A stretch of DNA of 64,000 nucleotides from Bacteroidales bacterium UBA3653 (GCA_002373505.1 DFKE01000017.1:176543-240542), one strand, 5' to 3'. Numbered from the stretch's first letter, positions 25,638 to 34,057 are shown. Notes: generated by a model not told the origin, from the sequence alone. A program made the numbers and translations.

Positions 25638-26235
25638 AAATATTAAAGCCGCTTTGCGTCCCTATGCTGATGTTATCATTTTTATGATAACGCTTTTTGC
25701 GGCTAATTATTTCTGGAAATGGACTGTTTCGGGCGACGAGAACGGCGATCTGGTCACTTGGTTCGGATGGGATGTCACCGCGCCTTTTGAGTTCATGGCT
25801 TGTCATATAGCACGGGTGGTGTATTGGCTCGTCTCCCTCTTCCGGGACACCGCCTTTATGGCTGACGAACATACCATCCGTTTTGTCGGGGGAACAGGGA
25901 CTTCTATCATCTGGGGATGTACCGCCATCAAACAGAGCTTCATATGGCTCTGCCTTATCGCTACGGTCCGTCCGTGGATAGTTCGCTTTTCGCCTTTCAC
26001 CTTTCATTTTTCACCTTTCACTTTAGCGAAGCTCTGGTATATCCCTCTCGGATGGGTCTGCTGCTATGCGTTTAATATCCTTAGGATTTTTCTCATAGCG
26101 CTGCTTATCGAGCATCATCCGGAATGGTTCCACATGTTGCACGATTACATCTTCAAATATCTGTTCTACGGAATGCTTTTCGGTCTGTGGGTTATCTTTG
26201 TTGAAAAGATAAGGCCTTCGCTTTTACCCAACTGA
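25618..26235 (+). CDS. Exosortase/archaeosortase-family membrane transpeptidase
   Basis: About 205 residues with several membrane helices. The exosortase signature is visible: Cys101 in WGCTAIKQ, Arg156 in FNILRIFLIALL and a His (H172 or H175) in WFHMLHDYIFKYLFY. Exosortases cleave and sort proteins with a PEP-CTERM-like tail at the inner membrane. No such tail is seen in this window. An in-frame heptamer array (25987-26021) encodes RFSPFTFHFSPFTL in a loop. Start 25618 or the next ATG at 25633 are both in a repeat. It overlaps the convergent antiporter gene by 44 bases. Confidence 0.75.
   Translation: MVNDKMVNIKAALRPYADVIIFMITLFAANYFWKWTVSGDENGDLVTWFGWDVTAPFEFMACHIARVVYWLVSLFRDTAFMADEHTIRFVGGTGTSIIWGCTAIKQSFIWLCLIATVRPWIVRFSPFTFHFSPFTLAKLWYIPLGWVCCYAFNILRIFLIALLIEHHPEWFHMLHDYIFKYLFYGMLFGLWVIFVEKIRPSLLPN
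25987..26021. repeat. Heptamer array in exosortase-like gene (ctttcac, 5 units)
   Basis: ttttcgc, ctttcac, ctttcat, ttttcac, ctttcac; read as FSPFTFHFSPFT. Confidence 0.85.
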
Positions 26236-28075
26236 TTATCTTCCATGTGCGGCTCGCCTGCGGTGCGTCGCCTGTCAGTATGTCCGGTACGGCATTTCCT
26301 GTCTCCTGCTCCGGATAAACGACCATGTAACTATGCTCCTTAAAGAATTTCTCCAGCATGGTCGGAACCTGCTCAAAGAGCGGGTTGTAGGACGGAGTAG
26401 AGGGGCGTGCGTTGATCATCACAATCATGTCGTCCGGCGCCATCTGTTTGGCGATCATCAGTACATCCTCCCAGTTCTCCATTTCCCGGTATGCGGCACG
26501 CAGATATTTGCCTTTGCGGCGGCAGAAAGCCTGTAGCACTTTCTGGCTTTCCTCATTGGTGAAGAATACCACCTTTGCGCCTATCTGGCTGCTCAAACGG
26601 CGCACCAGACCGAAGCAGGAGATGAAATCGTGCTCTTTCTCCGCATACAGAGGTACGGCTACCAGGATCCGCGAGATCGTGTTCAGCGGCTGCGCCGGAT
26701 GATAGATGATAGCGGCTTTCGACTGGCGGTTGATCAGTTGGGCGGCATCCGCCCAGTCGGTCTCGCTTGCAAACTCAGGAGAGGGCAACTCGCCTAACTC
26801 GCTCAACTCGCGCAACTCATATCCCCTGTTTTCGCCTACTGTTATCATCAGCCATGAGTCCTCTTTCTTGTCCGCCTCCAGCCGCGCTTCTTCCTGCAAC
26901 GACAGCCGTTTGGACGCGTACTCGGTCACGAAAGAAGCGGTTGTGCACAGCACCAGAATCATCAGCACGGCGGCGTTCAGGATCTCGTCGCCGAAGATAT
27001 GCGACTGATAGCCTATCGTCACGATAGCTAATGTACCTGCAGCGGTGGCATGCGTCAGACCGAACATCAGTCTGCGCTCGTCCGCCTCCAGACGGAACTG
27101 TTTCTGGGCTATCCATGATGCAAGCCATTTGCCCGACAGTTTGGTGACGATCATCACCAGCGCAATGAGCACCGTCTGCCACCCGCTCCATAGGTAATGC
27201 ACGTCTATCATCATACCTACGCCTAACAGAAACAGGGGGACGAAGAGGTTGTTGCCTACAAAATTGATGCGTTGCATCACGGGTCCTAAGTTTGGCACCA
27301 GTTTGTTGAGCGACACGCCGCACAGAAAAGCGCCTAAGATACCCTCTAACCCTGCCCAGTCGGCAAGCCAGGCACTCATTACCATCATGGTCATCACAAT
27401 CAGAAAACCGCTTGTAGCGTCGGACCGGCGCTTGAAGAAACGCTGTGCCAGCCATGGGAAAGCAATGGTGATTACTGCTACCGTCAGTACGATCTTACCC
27501 GCCATCAGCCATCCTTCCGACAGCTGAATGCCGAATACTGAACACGGATGGCTGACCGCTAGCCCGTGGCCGTGATGGCTGGCTATTGCCAGCACCAGCA
27601 GCGATAGCGTGATGGTGAACATCGTGCCTCCGATAGCTATGTTGGCGGCGGGGTTTTTCTGAATGCCGTACCGGCTTACGATAGGATAGGTCATCAGGGT
27701 ATGCGACCCGTACATCGCTCCGAGAAGGCTACTGGTCACCAGGTCAAAACCAAGCGCCAGACTGGTTCCTATACCTAAGACAAAAGGCAAGAGGAAAGAG
27801 TAGATACCGAAGAGCACGGCATGAGTCCGTTGCTGGCGGAAGTCATTGATATCCACCTCGATACCGGCTTGCAGCATGATATACAGCATTCCTATCTTGC
27901 CTAACATCTGGATCGTGTCGCTGCCGCCCAGCCATCCGAAGCCCTTCGGACCGACCAGGATACCCACAATGATAAAACCGACGATACTGGGAATGCGTAT
28001 CTTCCGGCATATCATTGGTACCAGCAAAATAGCTGCTAACACCAACGCAATAATCGCCAATGGTTCGGTTATCAT
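26192..28075 (-). CDS. CPA2-type cation/proton antiporter
   Basis: About 627 residues. The first 400 form a Na+/H+ exchanger domain of the KefB/NapA type with some 12 membrane helices (IVGFIIVGILVGPKGFG, the GLEGILGAFLCGVSLN helix). The remaining 220 residues are a cytoplasmic domain resembling two USP-like halves, not a Rossmann TrkA-N domain. ATG 28075 is used; the earlier in-frame TTG lies in an array. A 9-bp array at 26786-26821 encodes YELRELSELGEL in the linker to the cytoplasmic domain. Ion specificity cannot be read from sequence. Confidence 0.88.
   Translation of the reverse strand: MITEPLAIIALVLAAILLVPMICRKIRIPSIVGFIIVGILVGPKGFGWLGGSDTIQMLGKIGMLYIMLQAGIEVDINDFRQQRTHAVLFGIYSFLLPFVLGIGTSLALGFDLVTSSLLGAMYGSHTLMTYPIVSRYGIQKNPAANIAIGGTMFTITLSLLVLAIASHHGHGLAVSHPCSVFGIQLSEGWLMAGKIVLTVAVITIAFPWLAQRFFKRRSDATSGFLIVMTMMVMSAWLADWAGLEGILGAFLCGVSLNKLVPNLGPVMQRINFVGNNLFVPLFLLGVGMMIDVHYLWSGWQTVLIALVMIVTKLSGKWLASWIAQKQFRLEADERRLMFGLTHATAAGTLAIVTIGYQSHIFGDEILNAAVLMILVLCTTASFVTEYASKRLSLQEEARLEADKKEDSWLMITVGENRGYELRELSELGELPSPEFASETDWADAAQLINRQSKAAIIYHPAQPLNTISRILVAVPLYAEKEHDFISCFGLVRRLSSQIGAKVVFFTNEESQKVLQAFCRRKGKYLRAAYREMENWEDVLMIAKQMAPDDMIVMINARPSTPSYNPLFEQVPTMLEKFFKEHSYMVVYPEQETGNAVPDILTGDAPQASRTWKIISWVKAKALSFQQR
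26786..26821. repeat. 9-bp array in antiporter gene (4 units)
   Basis: caactcgcc, taactcgct, caactcgcg, caactcata; gives ELRELSELGEL. Period 9 means each unit is a tripeptide. Confidence 0.75.
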
Positions 28076-28082
28076 GAATTCA

Positions 28083-28109
28083 CAATTCTCAACTCTCAAT
28101 TCTCAATTA
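28083..28109. repeat. Heptamer array at uvrA-antiporter junction (caattct, 4 units)
   Basis: caattct, caactct, caattct, caattaa; begins at the uvrA stop and runs to 7 bases from the antiporter ATG. Confidence 0.8.
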
Positions 28110-30776
28110 AACAAACCTTCCGGTTACGGATTTTTTGTTCTTCCGGATCTCTTCTACGGTGCCTTCTGCCACTATCGTGCCGCCGCCTCTGCCGCCTTCC
28201 GGACCCATGTCGATGATCCGGTCGCAGGCTTTGATCACGTCCGTGTTATGCTCGATGATGACTACCGTGTTGCCTTTGTCCACCAGTTGCCGGAGTACTC
28301 CCAGCAGCACGCGGATGTCCTCAAAATGCAGTCCCGTCGTCGGTTCGTCTAATATATATAAGGTCTTGCCGGTGGATGGGCGCGACAGTTCTGTAGCCAG
28401 TTTGATGCGCTGGCTCTCGCCGCCGGAGAGGCTCGTGGACGACTGACCCAACTTGATATAGCCTAATCCGACGTCCTGAATGGTCTTGATCTTGCGCAGT
28501 ATCTTCGGTTGCGGCTCAAAGAACTCAACGGCTTGGTTGACGGTCATGTCCAGCACGTCGGCGATGCTCTTTCCTTTCCATCTTACCTCCAGCGTCTCGC
28601 GGTTGTATCGCTGCCCACCGCACACTTCGCACGGCACATACACATCGGGCATAAAATGCATCTGAATGGTCTTGTAACCGTTGCCCATGCACTCTTCGCA
28701 CCTGCCGCCCTTGGAGTTAAAAGAGAACCGTCCGGCTTTCCAGCCGCGGATTTTCGCTTCCGGCAGCTGCGCAAACAGTTCGCGGATGTCGTTGAACACA
28801 TTGGTGTAGGTGGCAGGATTGCTCCGGGGCGTGCGACCGATAGGAGACTGATCGACGTTGATCACTTTGTCAATATATTCGACGCCTTCAATCTTCTCAT
28901 ACGGGAGCGGTTCGGTCTTGGAGCGGTAGAATTTCTGACTCAGGATAGGGTAGAGCGTCTGGTTGATTAGACTGCTCTTGCCGCTGCCGCTCACGCCCGT
29001 CACGCAAACCATCATGCCCAACGGAATCTTAACCGTCACGTTCTTGAGGTTATTGCCCGTGCAACCCGACAAACGGATCACCCGTTCCTCTGACATCTGA
29101 TGGCTGACGGCTGATGGCTGACTTCCGACAGCCCGCTCTCCTTTCAGATACTGCGCCGTCAGCGTGTCTGTCTTCAGCAGTTCGCTTGGAGTGCCCGAAA
29201 ACAGCACCTTGCCGCCAAGCCTACCGGCTTTAGGACCTATATCGACGATCCAGTCAGCTTGCCGCATCATCTCCTCGTCGTGTTCCACCACGATGACGGA
29301 GTTACCCAGATCGCGCAACTCTTTTAGGCTCTTTATCAACCGCTCGTTGTCGCGCTGGTGCAGACCGATGGAAGGCTCGTCCAGGATATACAATACGTTC
29401 ACCAACCGGCTTCCTATCTGTGTCGCCAGACGGATTCGCTGGCTCTCGCCCCCGGACAGACTCTCGCTGCTGCGTCCCAGGCTGAGGTAGCTCAGCCCAA
29501 CCGACTGCATGAACCGCAACCGAGCGCATATCTCTTTCAGTATCGGCTCCGCGATGGCTTTCTGTTTCTCGGACAACTGAGGGTCGAGGGTCTCCAGCTC
29601 CTGCAGCAGCACGTCAATATCCATCTCGGACAAATCGGCGATATTGTATTTTCCGATGCGGTAGCTCAGCGCCTCTTTGCTCAGCCGCTTGCCGCCGCAT
29701 TCCGGACAAACAACCCATTCTTCTTTCTCTTCGTCCTCGTCACCCGTAACCGATAACCCGTCACCCGTAACCGCTTGCAATTCCTCCCACCAGTTCTCCT
29801 GCCGGATGGCTTCGTCAATGTCCTCCTTTGTACTTTGTACATTGTCCCTTTGTACCTTCCCCAGTCCTTTGCAGCACGGGCACCATCCGGACGGGCTGTT
29901 GAAGGAGAAGGTATGCGGAGCCGGTTCCTGGTAACTCAATCCCGTCTCCGGGCACATCAGACTCCGGCTGAAAAATCTTACAGCAGGCTGAGCCTGCGGT
30001 CTTTCAGGCGAAGCCGGTCCGGTTGCATCTAAGCATGCAACCATCATCACGCCGTTTCCTTGCGTCATTGCCCGGTCCACGCTCTGCCGCAACCGACGGG
30101 TGTCTATCTCCTTCGTACTTTGTACATTGTCACTTTGTACTTTTAATCGGTCCACCACCGCCTCTATCGTGTGCGTCTTGTAACGGTCCACTTTCATGCC
30201 CGGTACTATCTCCTGCACTTCGCCGTCAACACGCACATGCACATAGCCTTTCTTGCGCAGCGTCTCAAAGAGCTCCTTGTAATGCCCCTTACGACCGTTC
30301 ACCAGCGGCGCCAGAAGCAGTATCTTCTTGCCCGCATATTCGTTCTTTATCAGTTCGATGATCTGCTCGTCGGTGTAATGCACCATCTTCTTGCCGGACA
30401 GATACGAATAGGCTTCTCCGGCGCGCGCGAACAGCAGACGCAGGAAGTCATACACCTCCGTCACTGTGCCTACCGTCGAACGGGGGTTCTTGCTCGTCGT
30501 CTTCTGGTCAATGGAGATGACGGGGCTGAGACCGGTGATCTTGTCCACATCGGGACGCTGCATCTGTCCGATGAAACCGCGGGCGTAGGACGAGAACGTC
30601 TCCATATACCGCCGCTGCCCCTCGGCGAAGATCGTGTCGAAAGCCAACGACGACTTACCCGAACCGCTCAGTCCGGTGATCACCGTCAGTTTCTTGCGGG
30701 GAATGGACACACTGATGTTCTTCAGGTTATGCACCCTCGCACCGATCACTTCTATCTTTCCTTCGTCATTCGCCAT
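28107..30776 (-). CDS. uvrA: Excinuclease ABC subunit A
   Basis: UvrA of about 889 residues, the damage-sensing ABC ATPase of nucleotide excision repair. Two Walker A motifs (GLSGSGKSSLAF, GVSGSGKSSLIN), two LSGGESQRI signatures and zinc cysteines (CPCC, CPECGG, CEECMGNG, CEVCGG) are present. The ATG at 30776 is fixed by the promoter. Four heptamer arrays lie in frame: two DNVQSTKE copies, VTGDGLSVTGD and GSQPSAVSHQ, all in loops or in the linker between ABC halves. The N-terminal Walker and signature motifs are intact, so it should be functional. Confidence 0.97.
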   Translation of the reverse strand: MANDEGKIEVIGARVHNLKNISVSIPRKKLTVITGLSGSGKSSLAFDTIFAEGQRRYMETFSSYARGFIGQMQRPDVDKITGLSPVISIDQKTTSKNPRSTVGTVTEVYDFLRLLFARAGEAYSYLSGKKMVHYTDEQIIELIKNEYAGKKILLLAPLVNGRKGHYKELFETLRKKGYVHVRVDGEVQEIVPGMKVDRYKTHTIEAVVDRLKVQSDNVQSTKEIDTRRLRQSVDRAMTQGNGVMMVACLDATGPASPERPQAQPAVRFFSRSLMCPETGLSYQEPAPHTFSFNSPSGWCPCCKGLGKVQRDNVQSTKEDIDEAIRQENWWEELQAVTGDGLSVTGDEDEEKEEWVVCPECGGKRLSKEALSYRIGKYNIADLSEMDIDVLLQELETLDPQLSEKQKAIAEPILKEICARLRFMQSVGLSYLSLGRSSESLSGGESQRIRLATQIGSRLVNVLYILDEPSIGLHQRDNERLIKSLKELRDLGNSVIVVEHDEEMMRQADWIVDIGPKAGRLGGKVLFSGTPSELLKTDTLTAQYLKGERAVGSQPSAVSHQMSEERVIRLSGCTGNNLKNVTVKIPLGMMVCVTGVSGSGKSSLINQTLYPILSQKFYRSKTEPLPYEKIEGVEYIDKVINVDQSPIGRTPRSNPATYTNVFNDIRELFAQLPEAKIRGWKAGRFSFNSKGGRCEECMGNGYKTIQMHFMPDVYVPCEVCGGQRYNRETLEVRWKGKSIADVLDMTVNQAVEFFEPQPKILRKIKTIQDVGLGYIKLGQSSTSLSGGESQRIKLATELSRPSTGKTLYILDEPTTGLHFEDIRVLLGVLRQLVDKGNTVVIIEHNTDVIKACDRIIDMGPEGGRGGGTIVAEGTVEEIRKNKKSVTGRFV
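29090..29131. repeat. Heptamer array in uvrA (ctgaNgg family, 6 units)
   Basis: ctgacat, ctgatgg, ctgacgg, ctgatgg, ctgactt, ccgacag; read as SQPSAVSHQMS. Confidence 0.85.
29743..29777. repeat. Heptamer array in uvrA (cccgt[ac]a family, 5 units)
   Basis: cccgtaa, ccgataa, cccgtca, cccgtaa, ccgcttg; read as VTGDGLSVTGD. Same family as the 21-unit array at 31477-31623. Confidence 0.85.
29825..29853. repeat. Heptamer array in uvrA (actttgt family, copy 1)
   Basis: cctttgt, actttgt, acattgt, ccctttgt; read as RDNVQSTKE. Confidence 0.75.
30110..30138. repeat. Heptamer array in uvrA (actttgt family, copy 2)
   Basis: ccttcgt, actttgt, acattgt, cactttgt; read as SDNVQSTKE, in the same frame as copy 1 about 285 bases away. 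Confidence 0.75.
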
Positions 30777-30811
30777 GACTCGCTCTTTCACCTTTTGTCT
30801 TTTTCCGGCTA

Positions 30812-30842
30812 CAAAGGTACTGCTTTTTTTTGAGATATGCAA
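30812..30842 (-). promoter_or_regulatory. uvrA promoter
   Basis: Minus strand TTGC, 19 bases, TACCTTTG; 35 bases before the ATG. Confidence 0.8.
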
Positions 30843-30863
30843 GAAAAAAGCGAAAAAGCAAAT

Positions 30864-30889
30864 AAAAATCGCCCCGAAGGACGATTTTT
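30864..30889 (-). terminator. Hairpin just upstream of uvrA promoter
   Basis: Stem aaaaatcg/cgattttt with loop ccccgaagga and T-rich flank on the minus strand. An almost identical hairpin precedes the rlmD promoter (62846-62871). It may stop transcription coming from the right. Confidence 0.5.
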
Positions 30890-31018
30890 CACAAATTCCC
30901 AATTCTCAATTCCTTCGTATATTAATTTGTTCCTTCGTACATCGTACATCCGTCCTTCGTACTTTAATTCGGGTCTTTGTTCAGTGCGCAGGTCGTCAGG
31001 CCTGCGTTCTTTCTTTTT

Positions 31019-31067
31019 GAATTTTAAATTTTGAATTGTGAATTGTGAATTTTGAATTTTGAATTAA
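31019..31067. repeat. Heptamer array (gaatttt/gaattgt, 7 units)
   Basis: gaatttt, aaatttt, gaattgt twice, gaatttt twice, gaattaa. Intergenic. Confidence 0.85.
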
Positions 31068-31090
31068 ACTCGTGCCCTTTCACCTTTGTC

Positions 31091-31157
31091 TAGCGCTTCG
31101 CTGCTTAACCGCCGCAGGCACTTAACCGCGGCAAAGCCGCACTTAACCGCCGAAGGC
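31091..31157. repeat. Mini-hairpin string with cttaac linkers
   Basis: Successive small C+G hairpins (gcggcaaagccgc and relatives) joined by cttaac. The reverse-complement form (gttaagtgc linkers) occurs at 62876-62976, and a relative lies in korA. Confidence 0.7.
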
Positions 31158-31196
31158 TCTTTACGGACTCTTTACGGACTCTTTACGGACTCTTTT
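31158..31196. repeat. 11-bp array (tctttacggac, 3.5 units)
   Basis: Three perfect copies of tctttacggac plus a partial one. Confidence 0.85.
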
Positions 31197-31315
31197 GCTG
31201 GTCTCGATGCTGAACTTTTCGTTTCTAAGTTATTCTCCGGATCTACTAATTTCCAGAACGCGGCGATATTGCCTTTGCTCGCCAGCGCATCATCTATAGA
31301 TTGTGCTTGTGCCAT
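31172..31315 (-). CDS. Possible 47-residue small protein
   Basis: An open frame from ATG 31315 encodes MAQAQSIDDALASKGNIAAF and about 27 more residues, including WKLVDPENNLE; the last seven codons and the TAA come from the 11-bp array. The first 33 residues look like real protein rather than repeat translation. No consensus promoter is visible upstream and I do not recognise it. It could equally be a gene fragment. Confidence 0.3.
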   Translation of the reverse strand: MAQAQSIDDALASKGNIAAFWKLVDPENNLETKSSASRPAKESVKSP

Positions 31316-31476
31316 AAGGGGACAACTTTTTTTTAAAATTTATAAAATAAATTATTTTTTTTAAAAGAGGATTAATTGTCCCTGCATAGTTATTTTCTCT
31401 TTTGTTCTTTTCTCTTTTAGCCGTCAAGTCAGTTTCATTGCGCGTGTGTAGCTCCAGATGATGTCGATGCGCATGG

Positions 31477-31623
31477 ACCGTAACCCGTAACCGGTAACCC
31501 GTAACCCGTAACCGGTAACCCGTCACCCGTCCCCCGTCACCCGTAACCCGTAACCCGTCACCCGTCACCCGTAACCCGTAACCCGTCACCCGTCACCCGT
31601 CACCCGTAACCCGTAACCCGTAA
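31477..31623. repeat. 21-unit heptamer array (cccgtaa/cccgtca/ccggtaa)
   Basis: 147 bases, 21 consecutive 7-base units with variation almost only at positions 3 and 6-7 (cccgtaa, cccgtca, ccggtaa, one cccgtcc). It is the longest array in the window. Related short arrays are in uvrA and at 63724-63751. Confidence 0.92.
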
Positions 31624-31682
31624 CCGAGATGTTGAAATCCAGCGATAAAATCGCTTCTTTTGCAAAAAAAATACCCGAACGC

Positions 31683-31713
31683 TTGCATATGTGAAATTTT
31701 TGTTGTACCTTTG
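31683..31713 (+). promoter_or_regulatory. Promoter of EF-G paralogue
   Basis: TTGC, 19 bases, TACCTTTG, leaving a leader of about 100 bases. The leader has a perfect 8-bp hairpin (gagcgaag 31743-31750 with cttcgctc 31762-31769), a possible control element. Confidence 0.75.
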
Positions 31714-31819
31714 CGCCGATTTTGTCAAGTTGAGTTTGCAAAGAGCGAAGAACAAAGAACGCTTCGCTCCGAGAGAAAAGAACAAAGACATTATTTAAAC
31801 ACCTTAATATAATACAATT

Positions 31820-33976
31820 ATGGCTAAAGTTTATCATGCAAATGAGATCAAGAACGTCGCAATGTTGGGCGGTTCGGGATCGGGTAAAACGACTCTGATG
31901 GAGTCGATGTTGTTCGAAAGCGGGGTTATCAAACGCCGCGGTGCGATAGAGACACAGTCCACCGTGTGCGACTATTTCCCGGTAGAGAAAGAGTACGGCT
32001 ATTCCGTATTCTCAACGGTATGTAACATCGAGTTCGAGGGCAAGAAACTGAATATCATTGACTGCGCCGGTAGCGATGATTTCTGCGGCGGCACCGTAGC
32101 AGCCTTGCAGATGTGCGGATCCGCGCTCATCGTCCTTTCCGCCAACGGAGGAGTAGAGGTAGGAACCCAGAATAACTTCCGTCTCGTAGAGAAAGCACAC
32201 AAACCGCTTGCTTTCGTAATCAACAAATGCGACCATCAGGACGCAGATTTCGAGCGCACTTTCAACCAACTGAAAGAGAACTTTGGCAATAAATGTACTT
32301 TGATTCAATTCCCCGTCAACGCCGGCGCCGGCTTCAATGCCGTAATCGACGTACTGAAGGGTAAGATGCTTGTATGGAAACCGGAAGGCGGCGCTCCTGA
32401 ACTCAAGGACATCCCAGCCGAGTACGCAGACCGCGTGGAGGAGATGCGTTCGCAGCTCTCCGAGGCAGCCGCAGAGGCAGACGAGACGCTCCTGGACAAG
32501 TTCCTGGGCGAAGGTCTGACCGACGAAGAGATCATGCACGGACTCAAATCCGTCTATGCGGACGGGTCGATGTATCCGGTGATCTGCTGCTCGGGTCTCA
32601 AGGATATGGGTGTGCGCCGTCTCATGGACTTCCTCAACGGTATGGCTCCCAGCCCCTCGCAGTTCAGTTATCCTACCGTGGACGGCAAGAAGATCAGCCC
32701 GGACGCCGCTGCGCCGACAAGCCTCTATGTATTCAAGACTTCCGTTGAACCGCATATCGGAGAGGTCAACTATTTCCGCGTAATGCAAGGAACCGTGCAT
32801 AACGGCGACGACCTGCAGAACATGGAGCGCGGCTCGAAAGAGCGTATCTCGCAGCTCTATCAGGTAGCAGGTTCCATCCGCGTGCCGGTAGATGAACTGG
32901 CTGCAGGAGACATCGGTGCTACCGTCAAACTCAAAGACACCCGTACCGGCAATACCCTCAACGCCAAAGAGTGCGACAACCAATACGCACCTATCAGCTA
33001 TCCGCAGCCGCGCTACCGCCGCGCTATCAAGCCGGTGACCGAGAGCGACGCAGAGAAACTGGCTGCGCTCCTGACACGTTATCACGAAGAGGACCCGACA
33101 TGGATCGTTGAGCAGTCCAAAGAGCTCCGCCAGATGATCGTTTCCGGTCAGGGCGAGTTCCACCTCCGCACCCTCAAATGGCGTCTGGAGAACAACGACA
33201 AGATGCCGATCGAGTTCAGCGAACCGCGTATCCCGTACCGCGAGACCATCACCAAGGCTGCGCGTGCAGACTACCGTCATAAGAAACAGTCCGGCGGTGC
33301 CGGTCAGTTCGGAGAGGTACACCTCATCGTTGAGCCGTACGAGGAAGGACAGCCCGTGAAAGAGACCTATAAGTTCGGCAATCAGGAATACAAGATCTCG
33401 GTAAAAGACCAGCAGGAGATCAACCTGGAGTGGGGTGGCAAACTGATCATCATCAACTCCATCGTAGGCGGTGCTATCGATGCACGCTTCATCCCGGCTA
33501 TCGTAAAAGGTATCATGGACCGAATGGAGCAAGGACCTCTGACCGGTTCTTACGCCCGCGACGTGCGTGTCATTATTTATGATGGTAAGATGCACCCGGT
33601 TGACTCGAACGAAATCTCGTTCCGTCTGGCAGGCCGTAACGCCTTCGCGCAAGCCTTCAAAGAGGCGAACCCGAAAGTGCTGGAGCCGGTTTATGACCTG
33701 GAAGTATTCGTTCCGTCCGAGATCATGGGTGATGTGATGAGCGACATCAACGGCCGCCGCGGTATGGTGATGGGTATGGAGACCGAGAAGAGCTTCACCC
33801 GCCTCAAAGCGCAAGTGCCTCTGAAAGAGCTGGCTTCGTACTCCACGACACTCTCGTCGCTCACCGGAGGACGCGCTACCTTCACCATGGCGTTCAACTC
33901 CTACCAACTCGTTCCGGCTGACGTACAAGAGAAACTGCTTGCCGCTTACGCCGCTTCGCAGACAGAGGAAGAATAA
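31820..33976 (+). CDS. EF-G paralogue with altered GTPase centre (EF-G2-like)
   Basis: A 718-residue protein with the full five-domain EF-G layout. G1 is GGSGSGKTTL (17-26) and NKCD (G4) is at 135-138, but the G3 motif is DCAGSDDF at 81-88 where canonical EF-G has DTPGHVDF: the catalytic switch-II histidine is Ser85. Switch I is also changed (YGYS for RGIT). An EF-G paralogue without GTPase activity that supports translation in starvation and gut colonisation is known in Bacteroides; this looks like that type. Canonical fusA is not in the window. It has its own promoter, a long leader and a terminator. Confidence 0.9.
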   Translation: MAKVYHANEIKNVAMLGGSGSGKTTLMESMLFESGVIKRRGAIETQSTVCDYFPVEKEYGYSVFSTVCNIEFEGKKLNIIDCAGSDDFCGGTVAALQMCGSALIVLSANGGVEVGTQNNFRLVEKAHKPLAFVINKCDHQDADFERTFNQLKENFGNKCTLIQFPVNAGAGFNAVIDVLKGKMLVWKPEGGAPELKDIPAEYADRVEEMRSQLSEAAAEADETLLDKFLGEGLTDEEIMHGLKSVYADGSMYPVICCSGLKDMGVRRLMDFLNGMAPSPSQFSYPTVDGKKISPDAAAPTSLYVFKTSVEPHIGEVNYFRVMQGTVHNGDDLQNMERGSKERISQLYQVAGSIRVPVDELAAGDIGATVKLKDTRTGNTLNAKECDNQYAPISYPQPRYRRAIKPVTESDAEKLAALLTRYHEEDPTWIVEQSKELRQMIVSGQGEFHLRTLKWRLENNDKMPIEFSEPRIPYRETITKAARADYRHKKQSGGAGQFGEVHLIVEPYEEGQPVKETYKFGNQEYKISVKDQQEINLEWGGKLIIINSIVGGAIDARFIPAIVKGIMDRMEQGPLTGSYARDVRVIIYDGKMHPVDSNEISFRLAGRNAFAQAFKEANPKVLEPVYDLEVFVPSEIMGDVMSDINGRRGMVMGMETEKSFTRLKAQVPLKELASYSTTLSSLTGGRATFTMAFNSYQLVPADVQEKLLAAYAASQTEEE

Positions 33977-34031
33977 AATCATGTACGAAGGACAGATGTA
34001 CGATGTACCAAGGGACTAAGTACAAAAGAAA

Positions 34032-34056
34032 AGAGCCGCATTCCGCGGCTCTTTTT
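34032..34056. terminator. Bidirectional intrinsic terminator
   Basis: 8-bp stem agagccgc/gcggctct with a 5-base loop and T-runs on both strands. It ends the EF-G paralogue transcript (plus) and the polyphosphate-type cluster (minus). Confidence 0.88.
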
Positions 34057-34057
34057 A

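Larger units (their letters stand above)
30890..31682. other. Repeat-rich non-coding region between uvrA and EF-G paralogue
   Basis: Almost 800 bases made largely of different repeat classes: attctca words (30895-30915), cttcgtac/catcgtac words (30932-30965), gaatttt heptamers (31019-31067), a mini-hairpin string (31091-31157), 11-mers (31158-31196) and the 21-unit cccgtaa array (31477-31623). One small ORF at 31172-31315 is possible. GGACAA at 31319 and TTGTCC at 31376 form an inverted pair around an A/T tract. Confidence 0.75.

Noticed and set aside
30777..30902. N-terminal extension of uvrA
   Set aside because: It runs through the promoter and hairpin; ATG 30776 matches the usual UvrA start.
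30990..31016. Plus-strand terminator cgcagg/cctgcg with T-rich tail
   Set aside because: There is a plausible hairpin but no plus-strand gene upstream to terminate; too weak to list.
31477..31623. CRISPR array
   Set aside because: Units are 7 bases with no spacers. None of the arrays in the window has 20-40 base repeats with unique spacers, and no cas gene is present.
31290..31837. Coding frames through the cccgtaa array (minus strand)
   Set aside because: Translations are repeats such as TGYGLRV joined to unlike sequence; they exist because the heptamer has no stop in those frames.
32012..33982. A 656-codon open frame antisense to the EF-G paralogue
   Set aside because: The plus-strand protein has full EF-G domain order and a promoter; the antisense frame has no start signal or recognisable fold.
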